NCBI GenBank assembly: GCA_037903475.1
Contig: JBAJFG010000248.1
Coordinates: 248,001-312,000 of the forward strand
DNA length: 64,000 nucleotides
From: Ancylostoma caninum
Lineage: Eukaryota; Nematoda; Chromadorea; Rhabditida; Ancylostomatidae
Reading direction: 5' to 3'
Part shown: positions 43,354-54,205 of the stretch, piece by piece
How positions within the stretch are numbered: position 1 is the first letter of the stretch
Layout of the letters: the number at the start of each line of letters is the position of its first letter
The notes under the pieces: generated by a model
Database searches by the model: none
Told to the model about the DNA's origin: nothing
What the model saw: the letters and a program-made list of their open reading frames with translations, nothing else
Made by a program: the position numbers and the translations under genes

Positions 43354-44768
43354 CCCAGAGTGTCACTACTTGATTTACTGCACGTGCTGATCCGTCCCCC
43401 ACGTAAGGAAGAACCAGTGGAATTCCATCCATTGTTGCATAGGGGAACCATGTTGTGGGAGGATTCGCATTTTATCCGTTTTCTTCAAGTATGGGGGCAA
43501 TCGTACTTTCTACTTCGGGCTCGTCGCGTTCGTTACCCAGACAGCCGGATAATTAGAGGTGCGAGCCAAGTGTGAGCGCCACTGGCAGTCACCGGTACCG
43601 TATCCGACTGATTGATCTCAGACCAGTCTCACCCCTTGCCCACCTCCTTGCCGCGTCACCGCGTGCGATCACCGCAGCGTTTGTGGAAGCTCTATGAGCA
43701 AAATTTCGCAAAAAAAAAATTCAGAGTGCCAAGGACGCAAAGGGGCGTTGCGCCGCTGTTTTTTTAAATTCGACTAAATTTGAAGATTTGTACCTTTTTT
43801 TCGAAAATTCAGAACAGCTGGAGAGTCTTGGTCTGAGGAGTGTTATTGTGTTCATTGATGTTTAACTACAGGATGACAACTTTTACAACTTCTCAATTAC
43901 CTTTTTGAATTTAAATTGTGTCTCTATGCAAAATAGTGCCATGTTTGGTGACCCGCGCTGGCTCATTTGTGCATCTGAGGTGCAAAAACCATTTCGGAGG
44001 TATAATTAGTATCCCGGGGGCTAGCCGAAGGGAAAATGCATACTACAGTAAAGCTTGGAAGTTAAAATTCTTATAGGAGTCACCAATCGAGCATTCAATT
44101 TTTATAGGAGTTCGTTAACACTCGAGCTAAGTTGTTAAAACGCTCATTAAATTAATGGACTTTCATTTAATGAAATGAGCATTTCTGACACCCTCATACT
44201 GGCTCAATTTTTCTTTCATAAATTTTCAAACATCACTTTATTCAATTCATTTCACTGAAATCTAAAAAAATTGACTTGTTTTTGCGAAATTGGAGAATAC
44301 TTTCTCTTCTAGGCTGTATTATAGATTTTGCTTTTAGAAGGTCCTATCCAGCTGATATCAAGGATGCTTAAGTTCGCCGTCGTTCGAGGCAGCATTTACT
44401 TCAACTCCGGAAGAAAACGTTAACTAAGACGTCAGAAATGCTTATAGAATTTTATTCTTTGGTTGACCAGAAGTAGGCCTGATGCGTGAATAGGATAACA
44501 CAATAGAATTTCATACTATTTTTTTGGAGAAAATTTATTCAGAAGATAAAAGGGTTTTAGCGGTCTTAAGTTGTTCTTGCACTAGCTTTGTGAACCAAGG
44601 ACAAATTTTCCTCGCTTTGCTGGACCTATTTTATCGTCCTTGAGCAATCCACCGCGTTTTCCGCATCGCGAACGCCGCTTGCGGCTAGATACAGAGTAGG
44701 CCGGACGAGAGGCCGGCCTTGGTGGGATGCCGGATCGGGTTACCTTCCCCAGGCAATGCTATGAAGGG
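43354..44768. other. sequence inserted between RT and endonuclease of PLE A
   Basis: No ORF of interest. The start (43555) resembles the AGGTGCGAG repeat blocks at 31500 and 34748. It probably contains one or more insertions plus the decayed end of the RT domain. No inverted ends were identified. Confidence 0.4.
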
Positions 44769-46732
44769 TCATCCAGCTGTCTTGGTAAGAAACGCGGCGG
44801 AGTCTTCTACTTCTTGGTTCGAACCCATGCACAGTTTGTTCTTCGTTTTTACCAGGTTCCTCACCACGTTTACTTTGATGAAGTGTGGGTGAGCACTTCT
44901 CGCATGTACTAAGATGTTCGCCGATGCCGCCTTTTTATGCCATACATGCTCCTTCTGACCTTGGACGACTCTGATTTTCGTACTTAGAAAGGGGAGATAC
45001 CTATCGGCATCAGGCCGCTCAGTCGTAAAAGACACGTTCGGGTCAAAACTATTCAGTCCTTCCACCGTCGAATCCATTCCAGTAGTTCCTATCACGAACA
45101 CATCATCAATGTATCTTTTATAAAGCAGTATTCCGGAAGTCAGTGATGACTTCTCGATATGGTCCAAATACATGGTTGTCAGCGGTGGGGCAATACGATT
45201 TCCCATGGCCAAACCTCGTTTCTGTTTGAAGAATTTGTTCTCGAAACGGAAAACATTACAGAACAAAACAATTTAACATGGTCGTGATGTCTTCGGCGGT
45301 TAAACCCATGTTCGGTATCTGGCTCCTGTGTTGTTGAAAAAGAGGAATCACCGCTTTGATTGCACCGTTATTATCGACACTGGTGTATATTGGTACAACA
45401 ACGAAACTGGCTTAGGCTGCTGTTGTCGGCACTTGGCAGTTGGAAAATGAGGACGAAAGCGCTTCCACGTTCACTATAGTATGCGCACCAACGAATTGGA
45501 GCAGCGGTGGAGGCACTTGCACCAAAGCCAACTCATTTGTCAGACGGTCTTCCACAAGATAAAACAATGGGACGGGTCTTGATTTCGTCGACGGAGAGTT
45601 GTAAATGGGTAGTTGTTGATGGAAGTTTGTGAGTTTTCACCAAACAATAGAACGTAGGAGTAACGGAATTTAAATCCAAAAGTCCTTTTGCAACATTTGC
45701 ACCGAGTTTTGGCTTCACAACAGTTGATATCATTTCCCTAACTTTCTCACAAGCCTTCCGGAACACAACCGCAGTTGTCTCAGCATAAGTCGAGAAGTCA
45801 GATAGTGTATTTGGTGGTATTTTTATCCAACAACTGAGGCATGACTACGAAGGATCCACATTTGTCTCCGACCATGTATCGCAATCTTGACCTCAAACGT
45901 AGAAGTTTCTTAAAACCTCGCTGTTCAGTAGACGTCAAGTTGGTGCCGTGGGTTTGTGTTGCTCTGTTTTGGTAGATGTTCTGTATTGCAAGTTCGAGGC
46001 TTGCAATTTTTGAGTCGACAGTGCGGGTGGGATTAGCAAGCCGAATTCCTCGTAATGGAAATGGCATCGAACAAATGAGTGTCGATTCACGGTCGAGTAC
46101 TGTAGGCCCTCTATAGAGTCTCGTGCGCAACCGGTGGCAAAGCGACAAAGTGCCTCATCAATCGTAGCATTAGTTACTTTACGAGAAATCGCAAACAAAG
46201 GACCAATGTTTAGAACGGCTGCCATATCGCCGTCGATATCGTTGGTACCAATAACAGTATGACGCTTCGGAGGGACCGCATTCATTTTCGTAAATTTTGG
46301 TCGTTTGTGCAGTTCAGGTTGCTCTCGCAGTCTCTGTAACTTTCTCTCCAAGCGAAATCGTTCGTGACAACGTATCCGTGCACAGACACGTTGGTTATGA
46401 CACGAAATGTTTCTCCAAGCTATTGAATTAAGTTGAGACAGAAGCTGTTGTTTAGTATGAACGATGTTGAGAATGAACTGACTTTTGTGACGTTTTCTTT
46501 CCCCTATAGCTGCTTCTAGCAGAGCAGTTTTCAAGCTGAGTGTACCACGGTGGACCTCTTCGTATGGTAGACTAGCGAACCGCTTCTCAATGAAAGAGAG
46601 GAACATATGTTGATACTTGCATGCAATTAAGAAATTGAGGGCTTCATCACAAGCGACGGCGAGTTGATGGGAAGCAAAATAGCGTAACAAGACAGAGAAT
46701 AAGCCTTGACTGATTTGATTTTGACTCTGCAA
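44769..46732 (-). pseudogene. PLE family A reverse transcriptase ORF (decayed)
   Basis: Four minus-strand frames follow in order: 46732-45935 (N-terminal part, 265 codons), 46148-45798 (DKCGSFVVMPQ, an N-terminal RT motif), 45766-45533 (FYCLVKTHKLP and KTRPIVLSCG, PLE RT motifs) and 45266-44769 (KQKRGLAMGNRIAPPLTTMY, then YKRYIDDVFVIG with the catalytic Y-x-DD). Frameshifts and stops separate them. PLE RTs are related to telomerase and lack an integrase. With the terminal repeats and the endonuclease at 42901-43353 this forms one nearly full-length, dead element of about 4.7 kb. Confidence 0.88.
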
Positions 46733-46739
46733 ATGCTTC

Positions 46740-47041
46740 AGATATTCCAGTACTGTTCTGTCTGAGCTTCATGAGATATTGCTGATATGGTTGTTCAGTT
46801 GAAAGCTCCTCAATGCCTTTATTCGTAAGCTTTCGGCATTTAATGCCTTCCTCAGACCTAAATATCAACAATCCATTGCTATCTCATCACAAGCTTTTAA
46901 ATAGGAACAATTGAACAATACCTAGAGGCAGGAAGTTAATAAGTCTTTCTGACTTCATTTGCTCTCAGGCAATTGCTGACCTGTACATCAATAACTTAGT
47001 TGACATAATTCAACATGTTAAGAATTAAAGAACCTCGCTCC

Positions 47042-47139
<98 letters not shown>

Positions 47140-47190
47140 GTTGGTCACAGGATGAAACTACTACGTTACGGCAATGGATCGGAGAGGCAT
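46740..47190 (-). repeat. PLE family A 5' terminal repeat (pLTR) with CA expansion
   Basis: Direct copy of 42530-42900 upstream of the RT ORF on the minus strand, which gives the PLE pLTR-ORF-pLTR structure. A (CA)n tract of about 45 units (47046-47135) is embedded where the other copy reads GCTCCTAAGATG. A hammerhead-like core lies at 46829-46856. Confidence 0.85.
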
Positions 47191-47400
47191 CCTAAACGAA
47201 GTCAGAAAGACTTATTAGCTTCCTGCTTCTAGGTATTGTTCAACTGTTCTTATTCGTAAACTTGTGATGAGATAGCAATGGATTGTTAATATTTAGGTGT
47301 GAAGAAGGCATTAAATGCCGAAAGCTTACGAATAAAGGCATTGTGGAGCTTTCAACTGGAAAACCGTATCAGCAATTATTGCTTTGTATTATGTGTATGC
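47191..47400 (+). repeat. inverted partial copy of the PLE A terminal repeat
   Basis: GAAGTCAGAAAGACTTATTA, ATTGTTCAACTGTTC, GATGAGATAGCAATGGATTG and GAAGAAGGCATTAAATGCCG are the complement of 46810-46970, now on the plus strand. It abuts the 5' terminal repeat tail to tail, as often seen at PLE 5' ends. Contains a further hammerhead-like core at 47298-47330. Confidence 0.85.
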
Positions 47401-48519
47401 CTTATATCAGGTAGTTGTGAAATTAATTGCCGCAATGACACTCCAGTTCAAAGTGTATACACAACTTCTAGGGAGACCATACACAACTTCTTGTTGCAGT
47501 TTAGCACCAATTCAAATCAGCAGATCCTTTGCAGTAATCCAGCAAGGCTTTACACCTCTACAACAAAAACTGAGATCGCAAGAATTCACGAATTTTTCGG
47601 TGGCATTTTCAACGTGATCGAGGCCAACCACCTGCTGTTGTCGCAGGTTTGCATCTAGAGCTCGAAAAAACTACACAGTAGGGGGATGGTCTGAGGAATA
47701 AGCACAATGAGTCCCGAACATCGATGCCTCATTACTTCAGTTTTTGCCTGCTGAGTTTTAAGATGTGTGTTCAATATTTTTAGTGTGCATAACGTTATCC
47801 TGGAGCAGCGAAAGACTAGCTTCTGTTCACCACTGCCCACCACATCACTATTCTATATAATTCACAGTTCTTGTGATTTTGTCCGTCCGCATTGTCTACG
47901 ATAAATTATGGGCAAGCGAGAGAGTGCAGACATTGTCAGAACACGAAAATACGAATTTTCTCCTGTTTAATTATGAGGGAGACATAGGCAAAACGAGAAT
48001 AATTGTGTTTTTACTTGACATGACCTCAGTCTGTAAAAATGTATGTTGATGTGTCTGAACGAGTATGATTTCCTGTTGTACTAAAACGAGAGTGAGGGAA
48101 TAAGAAGAAAACGGCGAAAGAGATGATATCAAATACCAATTCCGAAGCATCCAGTCGTTAGGTCAGGTCAATTTTGCCCGCATTCCCAGCGCTGGGGGCA
48201 TGGCAGCGTCAAGCAGCTGGTACTTTATTCTAACGAATATTTTCGAGTGGTGCGAGCCCTAACGATGATCTGGAAGTGCGGCGTCAGCCGGACTGCCACA
48301 CTGATCTCAATTTATTGAGTGCACTAAGATCATATATCTTCTCTGAAATGATTTTCTGTTTTCGCCTGCAGAATGGGCGCGCCTACATCTGGGTCCCATT
48401 GTGCTCGTCCATGCAGTTGCTGGTAGAGCGGCGAAGTGCCAGTGAAAATAGCTTCTGTTTATTTATTCATGAGCTTCTTTATCAGTGTTCGATGAGAACT
48501 TCTGTGTTATTGTTTTATT
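47401..48519. other. no supported gene
   Basis: Short open frames only. No terminal repeats paired within the window. Confidence 0.4.
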
Positions 48520-48553
48520 CCAGTAAGCTTTCGGCGCTTAGCGCCTTCCTCAG
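48520..48553 (-). ncRNA. hammerhead-like core of a PLE/SINE end
   Basis: Minus strand: CTGAGGA, then stem GGCGC-TAA-GCGCC, then GAAAG. The stem differs from the PLE A copies (GGCAT-TAA-ATGCC) by compensating changes. No PLE coding sequence is next to it, so it is a solitary terminal fragment. The flanking stem I is weak. Confidence 0.45.
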
Positions 48554-48950
48554 ACCTTAATGCCTTAATACTGCCTTAATACCTGATTTATGAACTGTTA
48601 AGCAGCCAATTTTTCATTAAAAATAGAAGACCGACTGGAGTTCTGGAATCGCGGAAAATAGTCACCAGCCAAAAACTTTCGTGACGTGACAGGATTAAAT
48701 TTTTCGAGACGACTTCAATACTGTCATGTTCGCGGAACGCAGCAAGCAAGTGGCTCTGTTTTGAGAGTTTTCTTGAACGAACATTCATTAAAACATCAAT
48801 CCGAAGTGAGTAATGCAGTACGAAGAAGTATCCGTAAGGCAGGTCTTCAAAATGTGGTGAGGGTTGTCGAAGTACTACCTACAAGCCTCAAACGGAAACT
48901 AGTTCGCATCCGCGCGTGCGACCGCTTCTGTACCACACCCGGATGCGTTA

Positions 48951-49636
48951 TCTTCTGTATATATAAAGTAGAATGTATGTGTGTGTATGTATGTATGTTC
49001 CTTATAGAATTCGCGGAGGGTGAACCGATCGGGACCAAACTTTGCAAACTCATTCCTCATGGGCCGGCGGAGGTTTTAGGCTACTTCGTGCCAGGCATTA
49101 TCGATTGATTTATCGATTTTATTGATTTTTCGATATTTTTGCCCGACAGTCGGTAGGGACAGGTCTACTGGGGTTTATCAATGCGCTGAACACGGATATG
49201 ATAAACATTTTGCGCAGAATTTCGAGTTATTGGTATGATTTTTTTGCCATTTTCGTCCACAGGCCGGTGAAGACGTGTCTACTAGGATTTTCCATTGCAC
49301 TGCACACGAATATGACAACTATTCTCTACGGATATATCGACTCAGTAACTTCTTTTGCTCTTTCTCCGCTTTTGGAAAGGGACGGGGTAAGAATGTGTTC
49401 ACTGGATCAATCGAGAACGCTAAACCTTAAATACGAATATGGCAACTGCTTTCCATCAAATTGACACTGAAATAACAGTATTAACTTTTCGCTTACGGTT
49501 ACATCAGCCTGCTAATATGTTTACCACCAAAACTATAGGCATCCGCAATGAATTTGTCAGCACTAGCAAATGTCCTCATTGGTGTGAAATTGCCGGGGTA
49601 GTAAAACACCCGAGCGAAGCCGGGTTTACCGTCTAG
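48951..49636 (+). mobile_element. non-autonomous Helitron, copy B
   Basis: Starts TCTTCTGTATATATAAAG after A (48950). Ends ACCCGAGCGAAGCCGGGTTT then ACCGT and CTAG (49633-49636) followed by T. The interior has two to three of the ATCGATTTATTGATTTT/TCTACTGGGG tandem units found in copy A, plus a GT microsatellite near 48977. It is inserted at the edge of a PLE endonuclease sequence. No helicase is encoded. Confidence 0.9.
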
Positions 49637-49638
49637 TT

Positions 49639-49981
49639 TGTCCATATGGCAGAACTGGTGATTGTATGATGTCAGGAGCAATCTACCTCATCACCTGTCA
49701 ATGTTGTGGAGAAGAATACGTAGGAGAAGCCTGCCGACCTCGATATTCGCGTAAAAGAACATCTTGATGGGCTAAATAAATCAAAGCCGTTCACCCCACT
49801 GAGAGCACATCGCATATTGCGCTATGAAAACTCTGCCATCCAAATTGGAGTCACGGTCTTATCGCTGGAACGCGAGATCATTAAAAACATTAGAAGCACG
49901 CTGGATTCCCACCAAAAGCTCTGAAATGAACAGAAAAGATGAGTGTATTACTATCACTAACGAGCTGGCCTTGTATTATTA
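49639..49981 (+). pseudogene. PLE family D endonuclease, 5' part (interrupted by mariner)
   Basis: After MSGAIYLITCQCCGEEYVGE (the GIY-YIG signature) a frameshift leads to IRVKEHLDGLNKSKPFTPLR, and a second one to the conserved end EARWIPTKSSEMNRKDE. The mariner is inserted at a TA in the last residues (49980-49981). The remaining PLE tail resumes at 51261. Confidence 0.8.
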
Positions 49982-51262
49982 CGTATGTGAAAAAGTTTCC
50001 GCCCTCTAGCGATGAGTGGTTATATCGTTAGCTATCCTTGCAAATACTCTGTAAATCCTAACTCATTTTTTTGCTTTGACATCTGTCAATAATATTTAGT
50101 AGATATCTGTTTCGATTTAATCAACATCATTGTGTTTTATGGCGATAATAATGCCGATATTTGAGCCAAGTGAGCGTCATTTGCGCGAAGCACTCCTTTT
50201 CTGCTTCAATTTGAAGAAAACTGCTGCCGAATCTTGCCGAATGCTCATGGAAGCTTATGGGGACCATGCTCCATCAGAAACAACATGCAACGGATGGTTC
50301 CGACGCTTTAGTAGTGGTGATTTCGTTGTTGGAGACAAGCAACGCAGTGGAAGGCCAAAAGTTTTTGAAGACAAAGAACTTCAATCATTAATTGATGAAG
50401 ATCCACGCCAAACACGAGCACAGATTGCCAACTTTCTAAATGTTGATAGATCCCACATTTCCAAGCGTCTCAAAGCCATGGAAAACGTTTATAAGGAAGG
50501 CAGATGGGTACCATACGACTTGACAGAACGCGACATGGAAAGAAGAAAAACCATCTGTGAAATGTTGCTTGACAAACAAAAAAGGAAGGGATTTCTGCAT
50601 CGTATCGTTACTGGAGACGAAAAGTGGATCTATTTCGATAATCCGAAGCGCCGGAAAGCCATTTGCGACCGTGGCCAACCATCACAATCGACGCCAAAGC
50701 GCAATATCCATGAGAAGAAGGCAATGCTGTGTATCTGGTGGGACCAGAAGGGAGTCATCTATCATGAGCTGCTTAAACCAGGCCAGACGATCACGGGCGA
50801 TCTCTATAAAGAGCAAATGATTCGTTTGAGCAGAGCATTGCACCAGAAACGGCCGGAACACGAGACAAGGCAGCACAAAGTCATTTTGCTGCATGACAAT
50901 GCTCGTCCACATGTTACAAAAGCAGTGAAGGAGACGCTTGAAGCACTTCGCTGGGATGTGCTACCACATGCGGCTTATTCACCAGACTGTGCTCCGTCAG
51001 ACTACTATTTGTTTCGGTCGATGGCCCACGGGCTTTCGGAGCAGCACTTCCAGTCTTTCGGAGACGTCGAAAAATGGGTGAGGGAATGGATCGAGTCGAA
51101 GGACGAGGCCTTCTACCGCCGCGGCATCCATCTCCTCCCAGAAAGATGGGCAAAGGTTATAGCTAACGATGGCCGGTACCTTGATTGATTTGTTTCTTTT
51201 CTATTTTGAAAAAAAAAACACTCAATTTCGCTTAAAAAAGGGCGGAAACTTTCACATACCTA
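49980..51262 (+). mobile_element. full-length mariner element
   Basis: Element 49982-51260 (1,279 bp), flanked by TA (49980-49981 and 51261-51262). Terminal repeats CGTATGTGAAAAAGTTTCCG and the complement of GGTATGTGAAAGTTTCCGCC differ by a 2-bp indel and one base at the outer end. It encodes one uninterrupted transposase. Size and TA target fit mariner elements. It is inserted in a decayed PLE and is therefore younger than it. Confidence 0.95.
50151..51188 (+). CDS. mariner transposase (mauritiana/Mos1-like), intact
   Basis: The frame is open from 50130. The second internal Met at 50151 (MPIFEPSERHLREALLFCF) gives 345 residues, the usual Mos1 length, so I prefer it. Domain order: paired HTH DNA-binding region (about residues 5-110, with LKKTAAESCRMLMEAYGDHA and a SGRPKVFEDKELQ linker), the WVPYDLTE motif, then the DD34D catalytic domain. 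First Asp in IVTGDEKWIYFDNP, second in LLHDNARPH, third in YSPDCAPSDYYLF with exactly 34 residues between the second and third. The C-terminal LPERWAKVIANDGRYLD matches the family end. Resemblance to Mos1 is strong through the N-terminus. The enzyme cuts and pastes the element at TA sites in the nucleus. No lesion is visible, so the copy may be recently active. Confidence 0.95.
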   Translation: MPIFEPSERHLREALLFCFNLKKTAAESCRMLMEAYGDHAPSETTCNGWFRRFSSGDFVVGDKQRSGRPKVFEDKELQSLIDEDPRQTRAQIANFLNVDRSHISKRLKAMENVYKEGRWVPYDLTERDMERRKTICEMLLDKQKRKGFLHRIVTGDEKWIYFDNPKRRKAICDRGQPSQSTPKRNIHEKKAMLCIWWDQKGVIYHELLKPGQTITGDLYKEQMIRLSRALHQKRPEHETRQHKVILLHDNARPHVTKAVKETLEALRWDVLPHAAYSPDCAPSDYYLFRSMAHGLSEQHFQSFGDVEKWVREWIESKDEAFYRRGIHLLPERWAKVIANDGRYLD

Positions 51263-51560
51263 ATACAATCTTTGCGGGGGGTTCTGACTGATTATGCCAG
51301 ATTGTTAAGGCACACTATGAACGGGAATAGGAGTGCAGCTCCAAGTATTAGCGGTCTGTCCTTTTACTATCTCAACGGAAACGAAGGTGAACACCAGCCG
51401 GGCTGTGTGACTTTCACTTTGTTATTTTATTTGCCTTCTGACTGGATTGCTTTCTTGAGGCGGCGTTTGAGAGGATAGTGCAACGTGTATCTTCGACTTC
51501 TAGGCTCTGACGAAGGCGACATTGCCGAAACGTCGTCAGCAGGAGAATAAAAGGTTATAA
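51263..51560 (+). repeat. PLE family D 3' tail with hammerhead motif
   Basis: Sequence after the mariner continues the PLE 3' region to about 51560 and ends with AATAAAAGG after the ribozyme-like core at 51507-51540. No ORF. Confidence 0.6.
51507..51540 (+). ncRNA. hammerhead ribozyme-like motif at PLE D 3' end
   Basis: CTGACGA, then stem AGGC..GCC (GGCGACATTGCC), GAAAC, GTCGTC, then AGC. This matches the conserved CUGANGA...GAAAC core of type I hammerheads, with the very short stem III (GAAAC-GTC-GTC) known from PLE-encoded ribozymes. The flanking stem I (GGCT/AGC) is only 3-4 bp. Activity is not demonstrated. Confidence 0.6.
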
Positions 51561-52199
51561 CAATCTTGTCAATCGCAACCACAAAAAGGAACACCTCAAT
51601 AGTTCAGAACAAACATTCATTTGGATATATAAATAGCGAGGCCGATTGTTGGCCGGTCATGAATCAAATTGATTGCTCCTAGCTGATAAGTGAGGCATAC
51701 CCTTCTCGCGAGACTTGATTTTCCGACAGGTGAAGCAAAACAATAAAATAGTGAAGGTGTTGGTGCTGATCACGGAATTTACTTAACAATGATAGGGTGT
51801 AGAACGTCATACCTAGTCATACCTAGCTTGGTGCGCAGCTATGCCCTTTACTGTTGAACAAAGCTCTGCAGGAAGAATCGCTAGAAGAGTACACACTATT
51901 AATGTTCTTTCCACAAATGCCACTGTGGAGTGCAAGGTTCCTTCCTACAAATTTTTTTCCACCATTGGTGCGAGACCTTCATTCACTGCGAGGGATGATT
52001 TAGCAGCCTTCCACGTCTTCTTAAGGTGAGTACTATTTGTTCTTAGCCAGCTTTTCAATTTGATCAAGTTATACCTCACACCGCACTTTTTCCGGCAAAC
52101 CATTCAAGATGTTAGGGATATTGAAAGAAGTTTTCCCGACCCATGCTCGGTATTTATACGAGGCCTTTTGTGCTTATGGAGTCATTATTACCTGAACAT
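51561..52199. other. no supported gene
   Basis: An open frame at 51841-52029 (+) followed by GTGAGT could be an exon but has no recognised domain, and it borders a minus-strand BEL/Pao remnant. I do not call it. Confidence 0.35.
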
Positions 52200-53660
52200 C
52201 GATGTGAGCACCTTGTTCTCGGCTCTACCTCACTAGTGACCTCTTCGGATAACGTTCTTGAGGTGTAGCGTTTCGATGATGGCTGGTCTTCCGACTGATG
52301 GAAGTGAAGCAATAGCTTTTTGCACGATTGCAACGCGATAAGGCCCTTCTAAGAGTCATCTCATTTCAATATCGTTTTCCTTCGCATCAGAACCAAGTCT
52401 CCTATAGCTACTTTTCTCTCATCGTTCAGTTCTTGGCAATATGATCAATATGATTTTTTCTGAATTATTAGACGTTGCACAGCATCTTTCTCCCCAAAAA
52501 GTGGATATGAAAAAAGACGCCGTATCTCATGAGAGATCATCTGAATCAATATGTGGAATTTGATGAGAAAAGGAACTGATACGAATAACTGCAGATTTGT
52601 TGAAACAGTGAAACGTTTAGAATAAGATCGGTTTCGTCAATGTAGACTTCTCTTCGTATCTTGTATGGACGACTTTGATGACTTCGAGATTCGTAACGCG
52701 ACTGATGATTCCCATCGGTTATATACTATCGGTAACAGTCATTTCCTCAATTACAATTACCATCGTTGTAGTTGCTGCGATTACACGACCTATTTCCATT
52801 TGAATTCCCTTTTGTGCTGATGATTCTTGAATATGTTTGGACTTTGCTATGATATTGAATCCCTGCGTAATTTTGATCACGACTTCTGTAATCAAACTTC
52901 CGCAGCTTTTTCCATGGTGATTAGTTTTAGTGATGTTTAAATCCTGATCGACTAAGTCTTAGAGTTGAACACTGTGTTGTTCAGCCCTTCACTTTCTCTT
53001 CTTACGATTTTAACTGCTGTTCTTCCTTGGCAACTTTCAAATGTTGCTTGAGAGAAGTCGCGGGCATTTGTTTTTGTCAGAATTAATGTTATACTTAATT
53101 CCGTATTTAGACTACGTAGAAATGCTTCACAGGATATATCGAAGACGTCATGAAGACGATCAAATCTCGCTTTGGTTCATTTGATGCATTTTCGATTTCG
53201 CGACTTCTAAATGCGTAGTTTGGTTTCAAAAATTCTTTTTTTTATCCAACATATCTCGGTAGTTTTGTTTCGTCATCAGGGAATAACACGTGCATTTTAC
53301 ACTGTCAGCTCCGTAGTGGCAGCACTCTAGCAAGCTTTACCTCGTCGTATACTGCTAGCATTTTCATTCAGTTCTTGGAGGAATTTAGTCACCTCTAAAA
53401 TGTTTCCATCGAAAACAGGCCATGAATTCAAAGCTGTCAAGAACAAGTCAGAAATATTACCGGGAACGCTCACATACCTTTCACCGTGTCTTGTTACATT
53501 GTTTGCTATAGGTATCATTAAGGGAAGCTCCTTTAGACGTTGTCGTACTCTCTCTCTCTGTGTGTGTGATTGTTCCAGTCTGCTTTCGTTGACCTCGTTG
53601 TACGGCCCTTCAATACCTCAGTGTATGCGAAGATCTGCTCGATGTGACCATTATTGTTTC
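52200..53660 (-). pseudogene. BEL/Pao remnant, second copy (minus strand)
   Basis: On the minus strand 53518-53327 encodes a gag N-terminal piece with WPVFDGNILE, the start of the BEL/Pao gag domain. Around 52900-52700 is a decayed nucleocapsid-type region (SRDQNYAGIQYHSK, Asn/Ser-rich). At about 52430-52250 is the integrase C-terminal tail (KVAIGDLVLM, then VGRPAIIETLHLKNVIRRG). Most of pol is missing and frames shift often. The gag-to-integrase order confirms one minus-strand element. Confidence 0.6.
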
Positions 53661-53905
53661 TAATTTGTTTATACATAATTCAGCTTAAATAATATGTCAG
53701 AATTATTCACTAGTAACTCCCGTTGAAGAAGCAAAGACCTTTATTGCTTTATAACATTACTTGCATAAACTCTTGCAAATCGCAACCACTGGGTAGTGTC
53801 CAATCGCCGCTCCTGCTTTCGCGACTGAGATTAGACTTCGCGGATACACAGCCGTTGCGGTCCGCAGAGAACTTTGAGAAATTTCTTACTTTTTCTTCCG
53901 AGCGG

Positions 53906-54060
53906 TCCCACATTCGTGGCACCAGCGAGCTACCTCTCAAGCACTTTTAGAGGACCGCCCGCGCACCCTTCTTTATTTAAGAGGACCGCCCGCGCACCCC
54001 TTATTATCTTAGCGGACCAGCCGCGCTCCCTATTTTGTGGGCCGGGCAGCTATGGTAATA
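53906..54060 (-). repeat. putative BEL/Pao LTR end and primer-binding site (copy 2)
   Basis: Minus-strand TGGTGCCACGAATGTGGGA (53924-53906) looks like a tRNA primer-binding site just inside a 5' LTR. Upstream of it (53925-54060 on the plus strand) a unit GAGGACCGCCCGCGCACCC of about 33 bp is repeated three times with decay. The outer LTR edge was not determined. Confidence 0.4.
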
Positions 54061-54076
54061 GGTATCATTCCTTCAG

Positions 54077-54205
54077 AGATTGCATTGGTGTTTCATTCTT
54101 GCCGTATGAAATGCTGGAAAAAAGTGCAGTGTACAAACTAGCTCGCGAGTTTGGTTTCCGCTGCACCGGCTTTGCAAGAGTTGTGCTCGTTCCAGAGCTT
54201 CATAA
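54077..54205 (+). CDS. possible internal exon of an unknown gene
   Basis: A 129-nt segment between acceptor TCCTTCAG and donor GTGAGG is open in one frame (1 + 42 codons + 2 nt). It contains FLPYEMLEKSAVYKLAREFG and TGFARVVLVPELH. The composition looks like real protein, but no family is recognised and no partner exon was found. Confidence 0.3.

Noticed and set aside
51841..52029. 62-codon ORF followed by a GTGAGT donor
   Set aside because: No acceptor or partner exon and it lies beside a minus-strand BEL/Pao remnant. A chance frame is more likely.
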